From Candidatus Sulfotelmatobacter sp. (lineage in GTDB: Bacteria; Acidobacteriota; Terriglobia; Terriglobales; Acidobacteriaceae): a DNA stretch of 64,000 nt. Shown in pieces: positions 60,509 to 64,000 of this stretch; the first letter of the stretch is position 1, and every line of letters begins with the position of its first letter. The notes below the pieces were generated by a model. The model searched no databases, was not told the DNA's origin, and saw nothing but the letters and a program-made list of their open reading frames with translations. The stretch is taken from NCBI GenBank assembly GCA_025462865.1, contig JAOAPI010000124.1, forward strand, positions 62,001 to 126,000, read 5' to 3'. Both the position numbers and the translations under genes were made by a program.

Positions 60509-61546
60509 ATGTCTGATTTTTCAATCGGAGTCGATCTAGGCGGCACCAACCTACGGATTGCCGCCGTTGCCAGCGACGGACAGCTTCTTGAAAAAGTTAC
60601 TCTCGGGACGAAAGTCGCCCTCGGCCGCGATCACGTAATCAACGAGATGTGCGACGCGATTCAGCGCCTCTCGGCCAAATACAGGGAGGCAGGCAAGCTT
60701 CTTGGAGCCGGCATCGGCATTCCGGGCATTATCGATATGCAAACTGGAATGTTGCGCAAGTCGGCCAATCTTCCAGGCTGGTCGGATTATCCGGTACGAG
60801 CTGAAATCGAGCGCAGGCTGGGCGCGCGGGTAGTCCTCGAAAACGACGCGAATGTTGCCGCGCTAGGCGAGCAGTGGCTGGGCGCTGCTCGGGGCGTCCC
60901 GAATATGGCCGTGGCCACGCTGGGTACGGGGATTGGTGGCGGTATCGTGCTCGGTGGAAAAATTTGGCACGGAATGAACGGCATGGCGGGCGAGTTCGGT
61001 CACGTCACCCTCGAGCCAGAAGGTCATCCCTGTGGTTGCGGCAACCGGGGATGCGCTGAGCAATATGCTTCTGCGAGCGCGATCGTGCGCATGGCTCGCG
61101 AGGCGATCGCCAGCGGTGACGCGCCATCGCTGGCCAACGCCGCATCGTCCGACGCAGAGTTCGGCGCGAAATCGATTTACAACTTGGCCATTCAAGGGGA
61201 CGAGCACGCCCGGCGCATTTTCCGCAGTTTTGGCCGCTACCTGGGAATTCTTCTTTCCGGATTGATCAATGTTCTGAATCTCGAGATGTTCGTCATTGGC
61301 GGCGGGGTTTCCAGCGCGTGGGATGCTTACGCGCCAAACATGTTCGAAGAGCTCAGGGAAAGATCTCTAGTCTATGCGGCAACCGCCCCGGCTGATCCGC
61401 TGATGAGCGATTCCTTAGGAAAAGAAGAGGGCGCTTCGGCGCAGACGGAAAGCCTCACACAACGAAAGACAATCATCACTCGTGCTCTGCTGGGAAGCGA
61501 TGCTGGGCTATATGGTGCTGCGCGGGCGGCGGTGCCGGCCGGTTGA
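60509..61546 (+). CDS. ROK-family sugar kinase (glucokinase-like)
   Basis: A 345-residue ROK kinase. ATP motif IGVDLGGTNLRIAAV, the sugar and catalytic region ENDANVAALGEQW, phosphate motif LGTGIGGGIVLGG, and the zinc site GHPCGCGNRGCAEQYAS. The C-terminal segment has an extra 25 or so residues (ADPLMSDSLGKEEGASAQTE) between helices. Glucose is the likely substrate from the overall match to bacterial ROK glucokinases, but other hexoses or GlcNAc are possible. Confidence 0.9.
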   Translation: MSDFSIGVDLGGTNLRIAAVASDGQLLEKVTLGTKVALGRDHVINEMCDAIQRLSAKYREAGKLLGAGIGIPGIIDMQTGMLRKSANLPGWSDYPVRAEIERRLGARVVLENDANVAALGEQWLGAARGVPNMAVATLGTGIGGGIVLGGKIWHGMNGMAGEFGHVTLEPEGHPCGCGNRGCAEQYASASAIVRMAREAIASGDAPSLANAASSDAEFGAKSIYNLAIQGDEHARRIFRSFGRYLGILLSGLINVLNLEMFVIGGGVSSAWDAYAPNMFEELRERSLVYAATAPADPLMSDSLGKEEGASAQTESLTQRKTIITRALLGSDAGLYGAARAAVPAG

Positions 61547-61548
61547 TT

Positions 61549-62307
61549 TTATTTTGCCAGGGTTTGGACCCAGGTTGCGAACTCGTGCCAGATGGCCGTC
61601 CTGCCGATCGGGATCCGAATCTGTTGTACGAAGATTAGAAAGGCGCCTGCCCAAATCGTGGCGCGATGCACCTTCCGCGTTGACCACAGGTCGTAGGCTG
61701 CCAGAATGGCCAGGAATATGTAGGAGAACAATGCTGCCCTGGCCGGCATGCGGTGAACGATAGCGAAGGGCCAACGAGCAATGGCCGCGACCATCAGTCC
61801 AGTTGTCGAAATGAGGATCAGGCGCTTGTGCGCCGCGGCGTTGGCGCGCGAGCGGAAGGCGAAAAAGACAAGTGTCGCAAAGATCAGTATGTCCGTCAGT
61901 GGGACGATGTAGAAAAATTTCGGGTCCCGCCCCGGGGGCCCGGCTTCACGAACCAGCGAATCGGTAGCCGCCAAAACGCCGAGAATTACCATCAGGCAGG
62001 CCAGGAAGAAGCCGCCAATGCCAAGGCGGCGATGGATGTCCACGCGGCCCGCCGAAACCAAAGACGTCTGCGTGACCAGCAGTAGAATCCAACAAGAGAA
62101 TGCTGCCCCATGCAGGTGAATGATGAAACTGGGTAACGGTGCATGAAATATTCCGGCCAGGTAATAGGTGTGCGCGAAGCCCAAAAATACTGTGCCCAGC
62201 ATCAGTAGCGCCATGGCCGAAAAAAAGAGGTGGTCGAAACGGCGGCCGGGTAGAGTGGCCTCAAACTTCACTGGAGTTTTAAGATCATCCACTACGGCTG
62301 TAGCCAT
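61549..62307 (-). CDS. Multi-pass membrane protein of unknown function
   Basis: A 252-residue protein with about seven hydrophobic helices, for example FFSAMALLMLGTVFLGFAH, WILLLVTQTSLVSAG, FFLACLMVILGVLAA, and TDILIFATLVFFAF. Several His residues occur within or next to helices (HTYYLAG, IIHLHGAAFSCW, DIHRRLG, AAHKRLILIS), a pattern that could bind haem or metal, but this is a guess. Convergent with the ROK kinase gene. No family assigned. Confidence 0.7.
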   Translation of the reverse strand: MATAVVDDLKTPVKFEATLPGRRFDHLFFSAMALLMLGTVFLGFAHTYYLAGIFHAPLPSFIIHLHGAAFSCWILLLVTQTSLVSAGRVDIHRRLGIGGFFLACLMVILGVLAATDSLVREAGPPGRDPKFFYIVPLTDILIFATLVFFAFRSRANAAAHKRLILISTTGLMVAAIARWPFAIVHRMPARAALFSYIFLAILAAYDLWSTRKVHRATIWAGAFLIFVQQIRIPIGRTAIWHEFATWVQTLAK

Positions 62308-62416
62308 TGTCCTCCCTGGCCCAGTGCTTCGACCAAGTTTATCGGATAGCCTCTGGGAAGTGGCACCAAGTGTACGCCTTTTCGTAATCCGTCAATGGAC
62401 TGTTCAAGGAAAGTCT

Positions 62417-63574
62417 CTACATACCTCGCGCCGAACTCGAGACTCGTGGCTCAGTTGCGGCCCTACGCATTCCAAGCTGCCGCGCCGCGCTCAGCAAGGC
62501 CTGGTTCTGTTCGGGCGTGCCAATGGTCACGCGGATACAATTCGGTGCTCCCCAGTGTTCCAACGGACGAACCGCCACGCCTTCTTCCCGCAACCGTTTT
62601 GCGACGACTGCACCAGCTTCGCCGACATCGCAAAACAAAGAGTTCGCCGAGGTCGGGACCACGCGATATCCCAGCGCCGATAATCCTGCGTCAAGCACTT
62701 GGGATTGAATGGCGTTGTTTTCCACGACCCGTCCGATGTGGAGGTTGTCGTGCAGCGCCGCCAGGGCTCCAGCCTGTGCGACTGACGACACTGAGAAGGT
62801 GTTGCGCATGCGCGCGCAATAGGCAAGTAATTCCGCCGGGCCAAGACCGTAGCCAATTCGCAGGCCGGCGAGTCCGTGAGCTTTGGAAAATGTTCGAAGC
62901 ACAACCACACTTGCGCCCTGTCGAACATAATCGAGCGAGTTCGAATATTTAGTTTTGCGCAGTGCCGCGAAATGCTGAGCGAATTCGTAATACGCTTCAT
63001 CCAGAATCAAGACCACATGGCCGGGAAGTCGCGACAGAAAGCTCTCCACGACGGATGCTTCAAGCACGGTGCCGGTAGGATTGTTGGGATTCGCCAGGAA
63101 CACAATGCGAGTGTCCGAATCAATTGCAGCGAGAATAGCTTCCAAATCAAAAGAGTCTTCTCGCATCGGAGCTTCTATGAGAAGCGCCCCCGCCGCCTGC
63201 ACCGCCATGGAATACACAATGAAGGAGCACTGGCTGGTAACCGCGTTGAGGCCCGGAGCAAGCAGCGTCTGGCAGAGCAGGCTCAACAGTGCGGTCGAAC
63301 CGGCGGTGACCAGCACTTGCTCCGTAGGCAGTCCGTGATAGGACGCGAGTTCGCGGCGCAGGGGGCTGCAATCGTCATCGGGATACAAATTCGAGCTGCC
63401 CACAGCGGTCCGCATGGCTTCGAGGGCGCGGGGTGACGGTCCGAAAGGATTTTCGTTGGAATCAAGTTTGATCAGAGCCGACCGATGCTCCGGCGGCGCA
63501 GGGAATATGTTCGGAGCTTTGTGAGTCCCCAGGTCGCGGGCGGGCTTAGAAACCAGATCGAAGAAACGACTCAT
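62417..63574 (-). CDS. hisC: Histidinol-phosphate aminotransferase
   Basis: A 385-residue fold-type I PLP enzyme of the HisC group. KLDSNENPFGPSPRALEAM at the start is diagnostic; VTAGSTALLSLL, FLANPNNPTGT, ILDEAYYEF and the PLP lysine in RTFSKAHGLAGLRIGYG follow. It makes L-histidinol phosphate in histidine synthesis; some members also act on aromatic amino acids. It lies 12 bases after the pseudouridine synthase gene on the same strand and is probably co-transcribed. No other his genes are near. Confidence 0.92.
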   Translation of the reverse strand: MSRFFDLVSKPARDLGTHKAPNIFPAPPEHRSALIKLDSNENPFGPSPRALEAMRTAVGSSNLYPDDDCSPLRRELASYHGLPTEQVLVTAGSTALLSLLCQTLLAPGLNAVTSQCSFIVYSMAVQAAGALLIEAPMREDSFDLEAILAAIDSDTRIVFLANPNNPTGTVLEASVVESFLSRLPGHVVLILDEAYYEFAQHFAALRKTKYSNSLDYVRQGASVVVLRTFSKAHGLAGLRIGYGLGPAELLAYCARMRNTFSVSSVAQAGALAALHDNLHIGRVVENNAIQSQVLDAGLSALGYRVVPTSANSLFCDVGEAGAVVAKRLREEGVAVRPLEHWGAPNCIRVTIGTPEQNQALLSAARQLGMRRAATEPRVSSSARGM

Positions 63575-63586
63575 AATTTCCGCTCA

Positions 63587-64000
63587 TCATGCCACGGAAG
63601 GCTTATTGGACGCTATGGGTTTGTTGCAGGCCGTGCGCAGTCGATCGACTTCCTGCGCAGTCAGGGCGCGAAATTGTCCGGACGGAACGTCAAGGGTAAG
63701 CGGTCCATAACGGACACGCTTAATTTTCTCAACATGGTGGCCGACCTTTTCAAACATGCGGCGGATCTCGCGATTGCGCCCTTCGATCAGCGTGACTTCG
63801 TACCAAGGGTTGTTGGCTTCCTTGATAAGACGAATGCCGGCAGGCGCGGTGCGCACTCGGCGTCCATCTTCGGTCTGGATGGAAACGCCGCCGCGCAGCT
63901 TCTCCAGCGAGTCACCGCTGGGAACGCCCGCTATTTTCACCACATAAGTTTTTGATACTTGCGACGCCGCTTTCATCAGCTTGTTCGCGAGCGAACCATC
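63587..64000 (-). CDS. RluB/RsuA-type rRNA pseudouridine synthase (5' part missing)
   Basis: The C-terminal 137 codons of a pseudouridine synthase. Visible motifs are KTYVVKIAGVPSGD, NPWYEVTLIEGRNREIRRMFEKVGH and RVRYGPLTL, typical of RluB/RsuA. The catalytic Asp and any S4 domain lie beyond the window edge. The frame is open at 64000. Which rRNA it modifies cannot be told from this part. Confidence 0.88.
   Translation of the reverse strand, partial: DGSLANKLMKAASQVSKTYVVKIAGVPSGDSLEKLRGGVSIQTEDGRRVRTAPAGIRLIKEANNPWYEVTLIEGRNREIRRMFEKVGHHVEKIKRVRYGPLTLDVPSGQFRALTAQEVDRLRTACNKPIASNKPSVA

Overview
The window looks like chromosomal DNA of an Acidobacteriota (Terriglobia/Koribacter-like) bacterium. 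This is inferred from the moderately high GC, the acidobacterial style of the Crp/Fnr regulator, the DUF6599-like and DUF5519-like proteins, GC-rich palindromic interspersed repeats and a BNR/Ig-repeat secreted protein. No phage, insertion sequence or CRISPR array was seen.

Layout. 1-1466: minus-strand glmS (partial), purS and a small unknown gene. 1730-9333: a plus-strand signalling block (MHYT histidine kinase, two FixJ-type regulators, a receiver-only protein, a PAS-GAF sigma-54 activator, a Crp/Fnr regulator). 9551-17275: minus strand, with a LytTR regulator, a secreted DUF4412-like protein, a thiolase and a very large BNR/Ig-like secreted protein split by a one-base frameshift. 17568-20119: the classic rpsP-khpA-rimM-trmD-rplS operon. 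20180-33524: PilZ protein, rnhB, two exported peptidases, tmk, holB, a lytic transglycosylase, an AMIN/amidase_3 amidase, and two orphan antitoxin-like genes. 33650-33780: a probable small RNA with its own promoter and terminator. 34662-37555: a c-type cytochrome fused to a probable beta-barrel, followed with an ATGA overlap by a pentaheme cytochrome. 37654: tRNA-Thr(CGT).

38285-38617 holds the most unusual gene. It is a rhodanese-like frame interrupted by one in-frame TGA at a Cys-like position. A GC-rich hairpin sits at the distance expected for a bacterial SECIS element, so it is a candidate selenoprotein.

38705-50124 suggests oxalate metabolism: an oxalate/formate-antiporter-family MFS carrier, and a nine-gene minus-strand operon (FadR-type regulator, CDC48-like AAA ATPase, gamma subunit, GltD-like flavoprotein with ferredoxin domain, alpha subunit, beta subunit, then three small accessory genes). 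The alpha subunit carries YPIRP instead of the usual YPITP, which points to oxalate oxidoreductase. A three-part NAD(P) transhydrogenase is divergently transcribed next to it, so electrons from oxalate could be moved between ferredoxin, NADH and NADPH. This pathway is inference.

53493-64000: a FitAB-like toxin-antitoxin pair, an ABC-F ATPase, a MerR-TPR fusion, acyl-CoA dehydrogenase, two small exported or membrane proteins, mutM with an unusual insertion, a ROK kinase, a membrane protein, hisC, and a partial rRNA pseudouridine synthase.
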